Of a DNA stretch of 64,000 nucleotides, positions 17,356 to 25,971 are shown one piece after another. The stretch comes from Betaproteobacteria bacterium (GTDB lineage Bacteria; Pseudomonadota; Gammaproteobacteria; Burkholderiales; SG8-41). Position 1 is the first letter of the stretch; every line of letters starts with the position of its first letter. The DNA lies in contig VGID01000001.1 of NCBI GenBank assembly GCA_016868035.1, forward strand, positions 262,509-326,508, in the 5' to 3' direction. The notes below the pieces were generated by a model, which made no database searches, was not told where the DNA came from, and worked only from the letters and a program-made list of their open reading frames with translations. The position numbers were made by a program, and so were the translations under genes.

Positions 17356-17964
17356 GTGGACCGGATCATCGACTACTACCTGTCGCCTTCCTCGCCCTGG
17401 ACCTATCTCGGCCACGCGCGCTTTGTCGCGCTCGCGAAACGGCACGGCGCGAAGATCAACGTCAAGCCGGTTGACCTCGGCGGGAGCATCTTCCCGGTCA
17501 CGGGCGGCCTGCCGGTTCACGAGCGGCCGAAAGCGCGGCAGAACTACCGGCTCGTGGAACTCGAGCGCTGGAGCCGCTATCTCGGTATTCCGTTGAACGT
17601 GCAGCCGCGCTACTTCCCGGTGGCGGGGGCGCTTGCGGCGCGCATGATCGTCGCGGCGGGGCTGGCGCAGAGCGCCGATCGGGCTCTCGACCTCGCCGGC
17701 CGCGTCCTCGCCGCCGTGTGGGCCGAGGAGCGCGACATCGCCGACGCGCAGACGCTTGCCGCGATCGCCGCCGCCGCGGGACTCGACGCGGCTCAGGTTG
17801 CCGCCCGCGCAAGCTCGGAGGAAGCCGCAAGCTGCTACCGCGCCAATACCGGGGAAGCGCTCGCGCGCGGCGTGTTCGGAGCACCGTCGTACATCTATCG
17901 CGACGAGCTCTTCTGGGGCCAGGACCGGCTCGAATTCCTGGATCGGGCGCTGGCCGGCGGCTAG
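17356..17964 (+). CDS. DsbA-fold 2-hydroxychromene-2-carboxylate isomerase family protein
   Basis: 202 residues from GTG 17356. A kappa-class GST/DsbA-fold protein of the HCCA isomerase family. It has DYYLSPSSPWTYLGHARFVA at the N-terminus, with the S/P active-site motif in place of CXXC, and GVFGAPSYIYRDELFWGQDRLEFLD at the C-terminus. The family includes glutathione-dependent isomerases of naphthalene degradation, but most relatives have unknown substrates. A damaged relative lies at 47467. Confidence 0.85.
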   Translation: MDRIIDYYLSPSSPWTYLGHARFVALAKRHGAKINVKPVDLGGSIFPVTGGLPVHERPKARQNYRLVELERWSRYLGIPLNVQPRYFPVAGALAARMIVAAGLAQSADRALDLAGRVLAAVWAEERDIADAQTLAAIAAAAGLDAAQVAARASSEEAASCYRANTGEALARGVFGAPSYIYRDELFWGQDRLEFLDRALAGG

Positions 17965-18011
17965 GCGGCCGCACGTGTCATCCCGAATGCAGACCGGACG
18001 TTCTACGCTGC

Positions 18012-18392
18012 ATGAGGTACCGGAGCCTGAGCTTCATGTTCTGCCTCCTGCTCCCGGCGACAGCCGGGGCCGCCGAGACGACGGCACATATCGTGGTGCA
18101 AAACTCGCCTCTGGCCGGGTTCCGCTACTATGACGGCAGGGGCGTGCTGGCCGATATGAAGATTGGCGACCGGCTCGAACTGGTTGCGGAGCCGGACAAT
18201 CCGCATGATGCGAGCGCGGTACGCGTGCAGTGGCGCGGGCACGTACTCGGCTACGTGCCGCGCGCGGAGAATGCGACGGTCTCGCGCCAGCTTGCCCGCG
18301 GAGCACCGCTCGAAGCCCGGGTGACGCACTTGCGCGAGAATCGCAACCGCAGCGTGCGCCTGCGGTTCGAGGTCGTCGCGCCGCTTCATTGA
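18012..18392 (+). CDS. HIRAN-domain exported protein
   Basis: 126 residues. A signal peptide (1-21, SFMFCLLLPATAGAAE) precedes a single HIRAN domain (about 22-120). The visible family elements are GFRYYDGRGVLADMKIGDRL, EPDNPHDASAVRVQW and HVLGYVPRAENATVSRQLARG. HIRAN domains bind DNA 3' ends in helicases such as HLTF, but stand-alone secreted versions are common in Proteobacteria and have no known role. Confidence 0.85.
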   Translation: MRYRSLSFMFCLLLPATAGAAETTAHIVVQNSPLAGFRYYDGRGVLADMKIGDRLELVAEPDNPHDASAVRVQWRGHVLGYVPRAENATVSRQLARGAPLEARVTHLRENRNRSVRLRFEVVAPLH

Positions 18393-18395
18393 CAC

Positions 18396-18478
18396 CCGTG
18401 ATGGGTGATGAGTGATGGGTAATGGGTAACGGCCGTCACGCTGATCGCACATTACGCATTACTCATTACCCATTACCA
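18396..18478. repeat. Inverted heptad element 7 (GGTAATG/CATTACC)
   Basis: The left arm is 18396-18430 (GTGATGGGTGATGAGTGATG, then GGTAATGGGTAA). The right arm is 18449-18478 (CATTACGCATTACTCATTAC, then CCATTACC). An 18-bp core lies between the two complementary arms. Confidence 0.9.
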
Positions 18479-18493
18479 TCGCGAGGGAGAGAA

Positions 18494-19285
18494 ATGAAAT
18501 TCGGGCGCTTCGAGCATCAGGGACGCGTTTTCTTCGGCGCCGTCGAGGGCGATCGGGTGAGCGAGCTCGAAGGCACTCCCTTCGACCGCTACGAAGTGAC
18601 GCGCAAGCGCCACGCGCTGTCGGCTCTGAAGCTGCTCGTGCCATGCATGCCGGGGAACTTCTACTGTGCGGGGCTCAACTACGCCGCGCACATCGAGTGG
18701 GCCAACCGGCGTACCGGCGGCAATCGCAAGATGCCCGAAAAAGCCGACATCGGCTACCGCTCCGCGAACGCGCTCATCGCGCACGGCGAGACGATCGTGA
18801 TCCCGGCGGATTCTCCCGGCCCGGTGGAATTCGAGGGCGAGCTCGTCGCGGTGATCGGAAAGAAGGCGCGCAACCTCTCCGAGAGCGAGGCGCTCGACTG
18901 CGTGCTCGGCTACACGCTCGGCAACGACGTGAGCGAGCGCGCCTGGCAGAAACAGGACCGCACGCTGTGGCGCGCCAAGAACTGCGACACCTTCAAACCC
19001 ATGGGCCCCTTCATCGCAACCGGGCTCGACCCGATGAACCTCACCATTTCCATCAAAGTGAACGGCAGGCCCGCGGGCGAATACAGCACCGACAAGATGC
19101 TGTTCTCGGCGCAGCACTATATTTCCCGGATCTCGAAGTACATGACGCTGTGGCCCGGTGACGTGGTGTGGCTCGGCACCGACGGGGCGACCGAGCCGGC
19201 GCTCGAGGACGGCGACACCGTGGAGGTCGCGCAGAAAGACATCGGGGTGCTTTCCAGTCGCGTCACGCGTGCGAAGCTGCGGTAA
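18494..19285 (+). CDS. Fumarylacetoacetate hydrolase family protein
   Basis: 263 residues. The FAH-fold catalytic core is clear: NFYCAGLNYAAHIEWANR (N-terminal loop), PVEFEGELVAVIGKKARNLS (ExE metal-binding glutamates), VLGYTLGNDVSERAWQKQDR (metal-binding aspartate) and TFKPMGPFIATGLDP. Family members hydrolyse or decarboxylate 2-keto acids such as fumarylpyruvate, or hydrate 2-oxopent-4-enoate. The exact reaction is not assigned. A GAGGGAGA Shine-Dalgarno precedes the ATG. The stop codon lies within the next repeat arm. Confidence 0.9.
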   Translation: MKFGRFEHQGRVFFGAVEGDRVSELEGTPFDRYEVTRKRHALSALKLLVPCMPGNFYCAGLNYAAHIEWANRRTGGNRKMPEKADIGYRSANALIAHGETIVIPADSPGPVEFEGELVAVIGKKARNLSESEALDCVLGYTLGNDVSERAWQKQDRTLWRAKNCDTFKPMGPFIATGLDPMNLTISIKVNGRPAGEYSTDKMLFSAQHYISRISKYMTLWPGDVVWLGTDGATEPALEDGDTVEVAQKDIGVLSSRVTRAKLR

Positions 19286-19368
19286 GCGGTAAAATTCGAC
19301 GCGATCTTCCGCGAAGTTCCCGCTCACTGCTCGCCGCTTACTGCTCACTCCTCACTGCTCACTGTTCC
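19279..19368. repeat. Inverted heptad element 8 (GGTAAGC / CACTGCT)
   Basis: The left arm (19279-19294, TGCGGTAAGCGGTAAAA) overlaps the stop codon of the FAH-family gene. The longer right arm (19320-19367) consists of CACTGCT/CACTCCT/CACTGTT heptads and ends 3 bp before the ATG at 19371. Confidence 0.8.
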
Positions 19369-19370
19369 GA

Positions 19371-20519
19371 ATGGAGCGCTTCTTCGCCACTTGTCCGCGC
19401 GGGCTCGAGCCGGTGCTCGCGGCAGAGCTTGCGGCGCTCGACGCGCGGGATGTCCGTCCGGTGGACGGCGGTGCTGCCTTTGACGGCAACATGGCGCTCT
19501 GCTACGCGGCGAACCTGGAGAGCCGGGTCGCAAGCCGCGTGCTGTGGCGAGTCGGGCACGCACGCTACGCGAGCGAGCATGACATCGCCGACGCCGCGGG
19601 GGCGCTGCCGTGGCCGCGGTGGTTCGGCGTGCGCCGCACGATCCGCGTCAACGTCTCGGCGATCCGCTCTCCGGTGAAAAGCCTCGACTTCGTGACCCTG
19701 CGCGTCAAGGACGCCGTGTGTGACGCCTTTCGCGCGGCGCGCGGAACACGTCCCGATGTGAATACCGAGTCCCCGGATGTCCGCATCCACGCATTCCTCA
19801 CTCGCGACGAGGCGACGTTCTACCTCGACACCTCGGGGGAGGCGCTCTTCAAGCGCGGATGGCGCATCACCGGTGGTGAAGCGCCATTACGGGAGAACCT
19901 TGCGGCAGGGATACTGAAACTCACGGGATGGTCTGCGCCCATTCCGCTCTACGATCCCATGTGCGGCAGCGGCACCTTCCTCGTCGAAGCCGCGATGATG
20001 GCTCTCGATGTCGCCCCGGGCCTCAACCGCCGGTTCGGCTTCGAGCGGCTCGAAAATTTCGAGGCCCGGGAGTGGCAGGCGCTCCAGCAGCGCGCGCGGG
20101 CGCGCCGCAGGCCCGCACGGCCGCTCGCGATCCACGGCTCCGACAAGTCCGGAAAGATTCTCGCGGCTGCGCGCGAGAATCTTTTATCGGCGGGCTTGGC
20201 GAAAGCGGTTCACCTCAAGCAGGTGGACGTCCTCGAAGCGAGTCCGCCGTCCGAAACCGGAATCCTCGTAACGAATCCACCTTATGGCGAGCGCGTCCCG
20301 GACCGCGACGCGCTCGCCATGTTCTATCCCAGGCTCGGCGATGCACTCAAGCAACGCTATGCGGGCTGGACCGCGTACATCCTCAGCGCCGACATGCGCC
20401 TGCCGAAGCTGATCGGGCTCAAGGCCACGAAGCGCACTCCGCTCTACAACGGCGCGCTGGAGTGCCGGCTCTTCGAGTTCAAGCTCGTGGCGGGAGGCAT
20501 GCGCCGCAAGCAGCAATGA
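19371..20519 (+). CDS. rlmL: RlmL-type 23S rRNA (guanine-N2) methyltransferase
   Basis: 382 residues. N-terminal ferredoxin-like and THUMP region (about 1-155, RNA binding), then a Rossmann methyltransferase domain (about 165-375). DPMCGSGTF (195-203) is the SAM motif and NPPY (302-305) the N-methyltransferase catalytic motif. It matches the RlmL half of E. coli RlmKL, which makes m2G2445 of 23S rRNA; the RlmK half is absent, as is common outside Gammaproteobacteria. No Shine-Dalgarno is visible. Confidence 0.93.
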   Translation: MERFFATCPRGLEPVLAAELAALDARDVRPVDGGAAFDGNMALCYAANLESRVASRVLWRVGHARYASEHDIADAAGALPWPRWFGVRRTIRVNVSAIRSPVKSLDFVTLRVKDAVCDAFRAARGTRPDVNTESPDVRIHAFLTRDEATFYLDTSGEALFKRGWRITGGEAPLRENLAAGILKLTGWSAPIPLYDPMCGSGTFLVEAAMMALDVAPGLNRRFGFERLENFEAREWQALQQRARARRRPARPLAIHGSDKSGKILAAARENLLSAGLAKAVHLKQVDVLEASPPSETGILVTNPPYGERVPDRDALAMFYPRLGDALKQRYAGWTAYILSADMRLPKLIGLKATKRTPLYNGALECRLFEFKLVAGGMRRKQQ

Positions 20520-20565
20520 CTCGTGACTGGTGACTGATGATGAAGCGACGCGGTGACTCGCGACG
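20518..20565. repeat. Single-arm heptad repeat (element 9, GTGACTG units)
   Basis: GACTCGTGACTGGTGACTGA followed by diverged copies, immediately after the rlmL stop. No clear complementary arm is seen before the convergent hydrolase gene. Confidence 0.6.
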
Positions 20566-20647
20566 TTTCAGTTCAGCCACGGGCCGGAATGCGTCGGTTG
20601 CATCCGACATTTGAGCCGTTGCAGGAAGTTCCCAACCTTCCGCTCCG

Positions 20648-21622
20648 TCATCGCTTCGAGGTGCCGAGATGCCGGCCAAGGAACTCGAGCACCTTCTCGC
20701 GCGTTGCCTCGGTGACTTGACTGTCGTACGCGAAGAGAACGCCACCCGGGTCGCCGAGCTGTGTGACCCTCCGCGCCGGCGAGTTCCGGGGCTGGTCCCA
20801 GGCATGGCCGGTCTTAGGGAACACCTCCCATTCGACGGGGAGACCCTTCTTCTTCAGCTTTTCCAAGCGAGGCACACAGACTTTCGGATCACCGTCCTCG
20901 TCGAGCTCTCCCAAAAGTGCGAGCAGCGGCTGATCGACGTCGCGGTCCAGGTAGTCGAGCGGTCCGCGACCCGTTGCCAGAAAGCATTTCCCGTACACTG
21001 CAATCGCCGCGGCGAATCGCAGCCCGCCGGGAGAATACATCTCGCGCGTGGGCTTGCGCTGCAGCTGGTAGGTGACCCGGCCGCCGTTCGAGAATCCGAT
21101 CGCGGCAATGCGCGACTTGTCGATGAAGTCGAACCTCGCCAGATGTTCCAGCGCGTCGTAAGCATCTCGGGTGCGGACGGCGATGTGAATCGGGAGAAAG
21201 CCCGCAGGGCTGCTGCGGCAATGCTCGGCGATCCGGCGCTCGCCCCAGCTATCGAGGACGAATGCAACGTACCCCGCCTTCAGCGCCTGCGACACCCAGT
21301 ACGGCATGTGGCGCGGATCAAAATCCACCGCGGCGCAGGTATGCAACAGGATCAACGCCGGGAACGGCCCGCTGCCACTCGGCTTGAAAATGCCCATGCG
21401 CGCGGTGTTCGTGAAAAAGCCGGGCTCCTCGCCTCGATCGGGAAACGTCAGCTCCTTAACCGAGTACGCCCCGCGGCAGTCTATCTGGTCCTGCACCGAC
21501 TGTTTTACACAACGCGCCTCCTGTTCCGGCGTCGGCTTGACCCACTCAATCGCAGCTGCCGACAGCATCCCGCCGCCAATCCCGACGGCGGCGATCGCCG
21601 ATAGGATAAGAGAAGTTTTCAT
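20648..21622 (-). CDS. Exported dienelactone hydrolase-like alpha/beta hydrolase
   Basis: 324 residues with an N-terminal signal peptide (about 1-23), so probably periplasmic. The hydrolase core has ALILLHTCAAVDF (oxyanion region), GFSNGGRVTY (GxSxG nucleophile elbow), an acidic residue in LLGELDEDGDPKVC and the histidine of FPKTGHAWDQPRNS. The dienelactone hydrolase family usually has a cysteine or serine nucleophile; here it is serine. Four to five cysteines suggest disulfides. The substrate is unknown. It is convergent with rlmL. Confidence 0.8.
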   Translation of the reverse strand: MKTSLILSAIAAVGIGGGMLSAAAIEWVKPTPEQEARCVKQSVQDQIDCRGAYSVKELTFPDRGEEPGFFTNTARMGIFKPSGSGPFPALILLHTCAAVDFDPRHMPYWVSQALKAGYVAFVLDSWGERRIAEHCRSSPAGFLPIHIAVRTRDAYDALEHLARFDFIDKSRIAAIGFSNGGRVTYQLQRKPTREMYSPGGLRFAAAIAVYGKCFLATGRGPLDYLDRDVDQPLLALLGELDEDGDPKVCVPRLEKLKKKGLPVEWEVFPKTGHAWDQPRNSPARRVTQLGDPGGVLFAYDSQVTEATREKVLEFLGRHLGTSKR

Positions 21623-21745
21623 AAGGTCAGCCAGGTCCTCGACTCGTAATGTCCCCCTTCGGGTAGAAAAAAGGTGCCAGGAACCTCTTGGTCCACATGG
21701 CGCCGGGAAATCGACCGGTGCTCGATCCGTAGCCTTAAAGGTTTC

Positions 21746-21889
21746 TTACATTTTCTTCTCCACCGCGTTCTGCTTTGTCTGCGTCTCGTCCGGTTTCTTG
21801 TAATCGCCGATGACCCCTTTCAGGGGGCAGACCGTGAATGCCGGACACTTCTTGCAGCCGGCTACTAATGCGATGGGGCAAAGTGTCAT
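21746..21889 (-). CDS. Small cysteine-rich conserved protein
   Basis: 47 residues: MTLCPIALVAGCKKCPAFTV, then CPLKGVIGDYKKPDE and a charged tail. Four cysteines (C4, C12, C15, C21) in a CX7CX2CX5C pattern suggest metal binding, perhaps zinc or an Fe-S centre. A strong AGGAGGA Shine-Dalgarno lies about 8 nt before the ATG at 21889. The start, motif spacing and ribosome site support a real gene despite its size. I recall similar short proteins in other Betaproteobacteria, but no function. AT-rich sequence 80-170 bp upstream may hold its promoter. Confidence 0.65.
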   Translation of the reverse strand: MTLCPIALVAGCKKCPAFTVCPLKGVIGDYKKPDETQTKQNAVEKKM

Positions 21890-22342
21890 ACTCGATTCCT
21901 CCTGATTCGACGTTTGGCGCGGGAGCGCGTTCGATGCGTTTTCATCTGACTTGGGTGGCAACTGAAGTCCGCAGGAAGCATATACTGGCATATGCGAATT
22001 GGTGGTTGTAGATATGTGAGTATGCGCTTGTATATAGGGATGTATATGGAATTTCGAACGCGGCGTCGGCTCCACCGCGCGGGCCTGTAATCCCGGCTCC
22101 CGCACGGTCTTCTGGTTCCAATTCTGCTTCTCTCCGCATCTCCGCGGTTCTGCGCCGGCACTTATCAGCGTGCATCGCTCGCATGAGCGACTTCGCCGTC
22201 GCCGTCAACCGGCGCGCGCACCGCCGCGTTGGAGCGTACGCACAGCCCGCAGCCCGGCGACGGAAGAGCGCCATGCAAAGCGTGCGGGCGCTTGCGCGAG
22301 CCGCCGACGCGGCCCGCAACCAACAGGACGGAGGGAACGACC
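21890..22342. other. Gene-poor region with AT-rich tract and a repeat arm
   Basis: No gene is supported in this 450-bp stretch. About 21975-22055 is unusually AT-rich for this window, with repeated ATATAC/GTATAT/CATATG words, and probably holds the promoter of the small Cys protein on the minus strand. A repeat arm pair follows at 22127-22177. The remaining GC-rich part up to 22342 shows open frames only in non-coding-like composition. Confidence 0.5.
22127..22177. repeat. Repeat element 10, same composite order as the end of the 9.1-9.6 kb island
   Basis: CTTCTCTCCGCATCTCCGCG followed 10 bp later by CACTTATCAGCGTGCATCG. The same two motifs occur in the same order and orientation at 9511-9561, which indicates a copied composite unit. 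No complementary arms are seen nearby. Confidence 0.65.
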
Positions 22343-22750
22343 ATGGAACGGGAACAAACATTGAAGGTACTCAACGCCTTGGCGAACGGCATCCACCCGG
22401 CGACCGGCGAGAAATTTTCCGCCGACAGCCCGTACCAGCACCCCGACACCGTGCGTGCGCTGTTCGAGGCGCTGCGCCTGGTCGAGGGCGCACGCGTGCC
22501 CGATCGCGGGCTCGAGCAACCGGTGTCGGGGAGCGGATCGCGCTGGAGCCCCGAGGAAGAGCAGCGTCTCGCCAGTGCATTCGATGGGGGCAGGACGGTC
22601 GAGGAGCTCGTGCGCGTTCACAACCGCTCGCGCGCGGCAATCGAGGCGAGACTCGTGAAGCTCGGCAAGCTCGATCCCTCGGCCGTCACCGTGCCGCTGC
22701 GCTATCCGCCGAAGCCGCCAGCAAGCGGCGAGACTCAGCGGGCGAGGTAG
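22343..22750 (+). CDS. Conserved hypothetical protein with Myb/SANT-like helical segment
   Basis: 135 residues. The N-terminus (LNALANGIHPATGEKFSADS, then PYQHPDTVRALFEAL) resembles a motif I associate with proteins of unknown function in Proteobacteria. The middle region (about 68-112: RWSPEEEQRLASAFDGGRTV, then EELVRVHNRSRAAIEARLVK) has the spacing of a helix-turn-helix Myb/SANT-like domain, so nucleic-acid binding is possible. A GGAGGGAACG Shine-Dalgarno precedes the ATG. The 3' end overlaps the convergent oxidase gene by 16 bp. Confidence 0.7.
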   Translation: MEREQTLKVLNALANGIHPATGEKFSADSPYQHPDTVRALFEALRLVEGARVPDRGLEQPVSGSGSRWSPEEEQRLASAFDGGRTVEELVRVHNRSRAAIEARLVKLGKLDPSAVTVPLRYPPKPPASGETQRAR

Positions 22751-23892
22751 GTTGCGTCGAGCGCGCTGGCGCCCGGGCAGCCGATCAGCGCAAGCACGCG
22801 GTCGATCTCGTCGCGGTAGATCTCGATCGCGCGCGCGGCGCCGGCCTCGCCCGCGGCGGCGGTGCCGTAGAGCGGCGCGCGCCCGATCAGCACCGCTCTT
22901 GCGCCGAGCGCCAGCGCCTTCACCACGTCGGCGCCGCGGCGGAAGCCGCTGTCCACGAGCACGGTGATGCGGCCGCCGACTGCCTCGACGACCTCGGGCA
23001 GGATCGCGACCGGCGCGCGCGTGCTGTCCACCGCGCGGCCGCCGTGGTTGGAGACAATGACCCCATCCACGCCGCAGTCGGCGGCGAGCCGCGCGTCCCC
23101 GGCACGCAGAATCCCCTTCACCATCAGCGCGTGCGGCCAGCGTCTGCGGATCTCGCGCAGGTCCTCCCACGTGAGTGAGTCGCTCACCATCATCGAGCGC
23201 CCCATCGGAACCGCGGTGATGCGCGCCTTCACCTCGGTCGGATAGTTCTCGTAGCGCGGCATCCCGGTGGCGAGAAGGTAGCGCGCGAGCACGCCCGCGA
23301 GCCAGCGCGGGTGCAGGAGGACGTCGGTGACGTTGCGGCGCGTGAAGCGGAACGGCACGGTCATGCCGTTGCGCAGGTTGTACTCGCGCCCCGGCGGCAC
23401 CGGCGTGTCCACCGTGACGACGAGCGCCTCGTAGCCCGCCGCCCGTGCGCGCTCGATGAGCGCATGCGATGCCGCGCGGTCGGGCCACATGTAGACCTGG
23501 AACCAGAGCGTGCCACCTGCCTCGGTAGCCACGCGCTCGAGCGCGGTCATCGAGCCGGTCGCCAGCGTGAACGGAATGCCCGCCGCACGCGACGCCCGCG
23601 CGAGTGCGATTTCACCCTCGAACCAGGCGAGCCCCGCCGAACCGGTGGGCGCGATCGCGATCGGCATCCTGTGGCGCCGGCCGAAGAGCGTGATCTCCTG
23701 GCTGCGGCCGGAGGTGTCCACCAGCATGCGCGGGCTGAACTTGAATCGCTCGAAGGCCGCGCGGTTCTCGACGAGCGCCACCTCGTCGCCGTTGCCGCGA
23801 TCGAAGAATTCGAACACGCCCCTTGGCAGCCGCTTGCGCGCGAGCTCGCGCAAGTCGGCGATATCGTAGGCGCCAAGCGTGCCGTCGTTCAT
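22735..23892 (-). CDS. FMN-dependent alpha-hydroxy-acid oxidase/dehydrogenase
   Basis: 385 residues from ATG 23892. TIM-barrel flavoprotein of the lactate/mandelate/glycolate oxidase family. Visible marks are the N-terminal YDIADLRELARKRLPRGVFE, FMN-contact region PIAIAPTGSAGLAWFEGEIA, catalytic-type segment GVIVSNHGGRAVDSTRAPV (histidine base in SNHGGR) and FRRGADVVKALALGARAVLIGR. The family oxidises L-2-hydroxy acids. Substrate and electron acceptor cannot be told from sequence. It stands alone with no cytochrome partner. Confidence 0.9.
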   Translation of the reverse strand: MNDGTLGAYDIADLRELARKRLPRGVFEFFDRGNGDEVALVENRAAFERFKFSPRMLVDTSGRSQEITLFGRRHRMPIAIAPTGSAGLAWFEGEIALARASRAAGIPFTLATGSMTALERVATEAGGTLWFQVYMWPDRAASHALIERARAAGYEALVVTVDTPVPPGREYNLRNGMTVPFRFTRRNVTDVLLHPRWLAGVLARYLLATGMPRYENYPTEVKARITAVPMGRSMMVSDSLTWEDLREIRRRWPHALMVKGILRAGDARLAADCGVDGVIVSNHGGRAVDSTRAPVAILPEVVEAVGGRITVLVDSGFRRGADVVKALALGARAVLIGRAPLYGTAAAGEAGAARAIEIYRDEIDRVLALIGCPGASALDATYLAR

Positions 23893-23980
23893 GCCTTCCC
23901 TTTCCACGGAGCGGACGCAACGGCTGAAAGAATACAACGGCACGAGCGTGGAATCACGGATCAACCCCTTGTCCGCGCCC

Positions 23981-24724
23981 TCACAGCAGCGCGCGCGCGA
24001 GCAGCGACACGCCCATGAGCAGCAGGACCGCCGCGACGACCCGCAACAGCGCGTCGCGCGAGATGCGTCCGTGGATGCGGGTGCCCACCCAGAGGCCGGC
24101 GAGCGCGAAAGGCACGAGCAGCGCGAACCCGACGAGCCGGTCCGCGAGCATCAGTCCGCTCGCCGTGAACACGAGCGCGCGGATCGACACCGAGAACAGG
24201 ACCATGTTCGAGAGCGTCGCGCGCAGAGCGAGCTTGTCCTGCATGCGCCGCGAGAGGTAAATCGCGTAGGGCGGCGCGCCGATGCCGAAGAGCGTGCCGA
24301 ACGCCCCGCCCACCAGGCCCGCCACCGGCGCCCAGCCGCGGCCCACCATGCGCAGCTCGCTCCCCTCCCGCAGCGAGTAGGCCCCGTACGCGAGCAGGAA
24401 CAGGCCGAACGCGGCGAACGTCACCTGCCGTGGCATGTTCACGAGCAGCGTCACCCCGGCCACGGCCCCGACGAGGCTCGTCGGCACCATCCACTTCAAC
24501 TCGGACTTGTCCGCCTCCCGCGAGAACCGCACCCCGATCGAAAGCGCCGCGGCGACGTCGAGCAACACGCACAACGGCAGCACGAAATCGAGGGGCCAGA
24601 AGAACGCGAGCGCCGGCACGGTGAACAGCGCCGCGCCGAACGCCGAAATGCCGAAGATCACGTATGCCGCCGCCACGATCGCCGCGGCGGCGATGAAGGT
24701 ATGAAGGTCGAATGGAATGATCAC
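23981..24724 (-). CDS. TauE/SafE-family membrane transporter
   Basis: 247 residues with about eight membrane helices. The duplicated TauE/SafE motif is visible as YVIFGISAFGAALFTVPALA in the first half and GLVGGAFGTLFGIGAPPYAI in the second. The family is linked to export of sulfite, sulfoacetate and related anions, although most members are unassigned. It follows the hydroxy-acid oxidase on the complementary strand order and may be expressed separately from pilU, which lies 70 bp beyond. Confidence 0.85.
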   Translation of the reverse strand: MIIPFDLHTFIAAAAIVAAAYVIFGISAFGAALFTVPALAFFWPLDFVLPLCVLLDVAAALSIGVRFSREADKSELKWMVPTSLVGAVAGVTLLVNMPRQVTFAAFGLFLLAYGAYSLREGSELRMVGRGWAPVAGLVGGAFGTLFGIGAPPYAIYLSRRMQDKLALRATLSNMVLFSVSIRALVFTASGLMLADRLVGFALLVPFALAGLWVGTRIHGRISRDALLRVVAAVLLLMGVSLLARALL

Positions 24725-24793
24725 GCCGGTTGAGCTGCGGTTTACCTGCCTGCTCGAACCGGCGTATCTGACCCGGCGCTCCAGCGTCCGGGA

Positions 24794-25930
24794 TCAGACG
24801 ATGTTCAGGTGCTCGATGCCGGTCATGACATCCCTTTCTTTCGCTTCCTTGCCCTGGAGCTTGATCATCAGGCGCAGCTCGTTCACCGAGTCGGCGTTGC
24901 GCAGCGCGTCCTCGTAGGTGATCAGCCCTCTCTCGTGCAGCTCGAAGAGGTGCTGGTCGAAGGTCTGCATGCCGAGCTCGCGCGACTTGGCCATGATCGT
25001 CTTGATCTCGTGCACCTCGCCCTTGAAGATGAGGTCCGAGATCAGCGGCGAGTTCAGCAGCACCTCCACCGCCGGCACCCTGCCCTTGCCGTCCTTCCTC
25101 GGGATCAGCCGCTGGGACACGATCGCGCGGATGTTGAGCGACAGGTCCATCAGCAGCTGCTGCTTGCGGTTCTCGGGGAAGAAGTTGATGACGCGGTCGA
25201 GCGCCTGGTTCGAGTTGTTCGCGTGCAGCGTAGCCATGCACAGGTGGCCGGTCTCCGCGAACGCGATCGCGTAGTCCATGGTGTCCATGTCCCGGATCTC
25301 CCCGATCAGGACCACGTCCGGCGCCTGCCGCAACGTGTTCTTGAGCGCGACATGCCAGGACTCGGTATCCACGCCGACCTCGCGCTGCGTGATCATGCAG
25401 TTCTTGTGCTCGTGCACGAACTCGACCGGGTCCTCGATGGTGATGATGTGTCCGTAGGTGTTCTCGTTGCGGTAGCCGACCATCGTCGCGAGCGAGGTCG
25501 ATTTCCCGCAGCCGGTGCCGCCGCACATCATGATGAGGCCCCGTTTCGTCATCACGATGTCCTTGAGCACCGGGGGCAGCCCAAGGTCGTCGAACTTCGG
25601 AATGATGGTGGTGATCGTGCGCAGCACCATTCCGACGCGCCCCTGCTGCACGAACGCGCTCACGCGGAAGCGCCCGATTCCCGAGGGGCTGATCGCGAAG
25701 TTGCACTCCTTCGTCGCCTCGAACTCCCCCGCCTGCTTGTCGTTCATCATGGCGCGCGCGAGCTCCGCCGTATGCTGCGGGGTGAGCGGCTGGTTGGCGA
25801 CCGGCGTCATCCTGCCGTCGAGCTTGATCGCCGGCGGGAAGCCCGCGGTGACGAAGAGGTCGGAGGCCTTCTTCGCCACCATCGCCTTCAGAAGATCGTG
25901 CATGAATTTGACTGCTTGATCCCGCTCCAT
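24794..25930 (-). CDS. pilU: PilU twitching-motility retraction ATPase accessory
   Basis: 378 residues, the expected length for PilU. Cytoplasmic hexameric AAA-type ATPase that works with PilT in type IV pilus retraction. Walker A CGGTGCGKST (136-145), Asp box HIITIEDPVEFVHEHKN, Walker B VVLIGEIRDMDTMDY and His box TGHLCMATLHANNSNQA are complete. The acidic C-terminal tail (KLQGKEAKERDVMTGIEHLN) is typical of PilU and not PilT. It lies downstream of pilT with a 41-bp gap. Confidence 0.96.
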   Translation of the reverse strand: MERDQAVKFMHDLLKAMVAKKASDLFVTAGFPPAIKLDGRMTPVANQPLTPQHTAELARAMMNDKQAGEFEATKECNFAISPSGIGRFRVSAFVQQGRVGMVLRTITTIIPKFDDLGLPPVLKDIVMTKRGLIMMCGGTGCGKSTSLATMVGYRNENTYGHIITIEDPVEFVHEHKNCMITQREVGVDTESWHVALKNTLRQAPDVVLIGEIRDMDTMDYAIAFAETGHLCMATLHANNSNQALDRVINFFPENRKQQLLMDLSLNIRAIVSQRLIPRKDGKGRVPAVEVLLNSPLISDLIFKGEVHEIKTIMAKSRELGMQTFDQHLFELHERGLITYEDALRNADSVNELRLMIKLQGKEAKERDVMTGIEHLNIV

Positions 25931-25971
25931 ACCTGGCTCCTAATCGTGATAGCCCGTTGCCGCGAGGGCGG

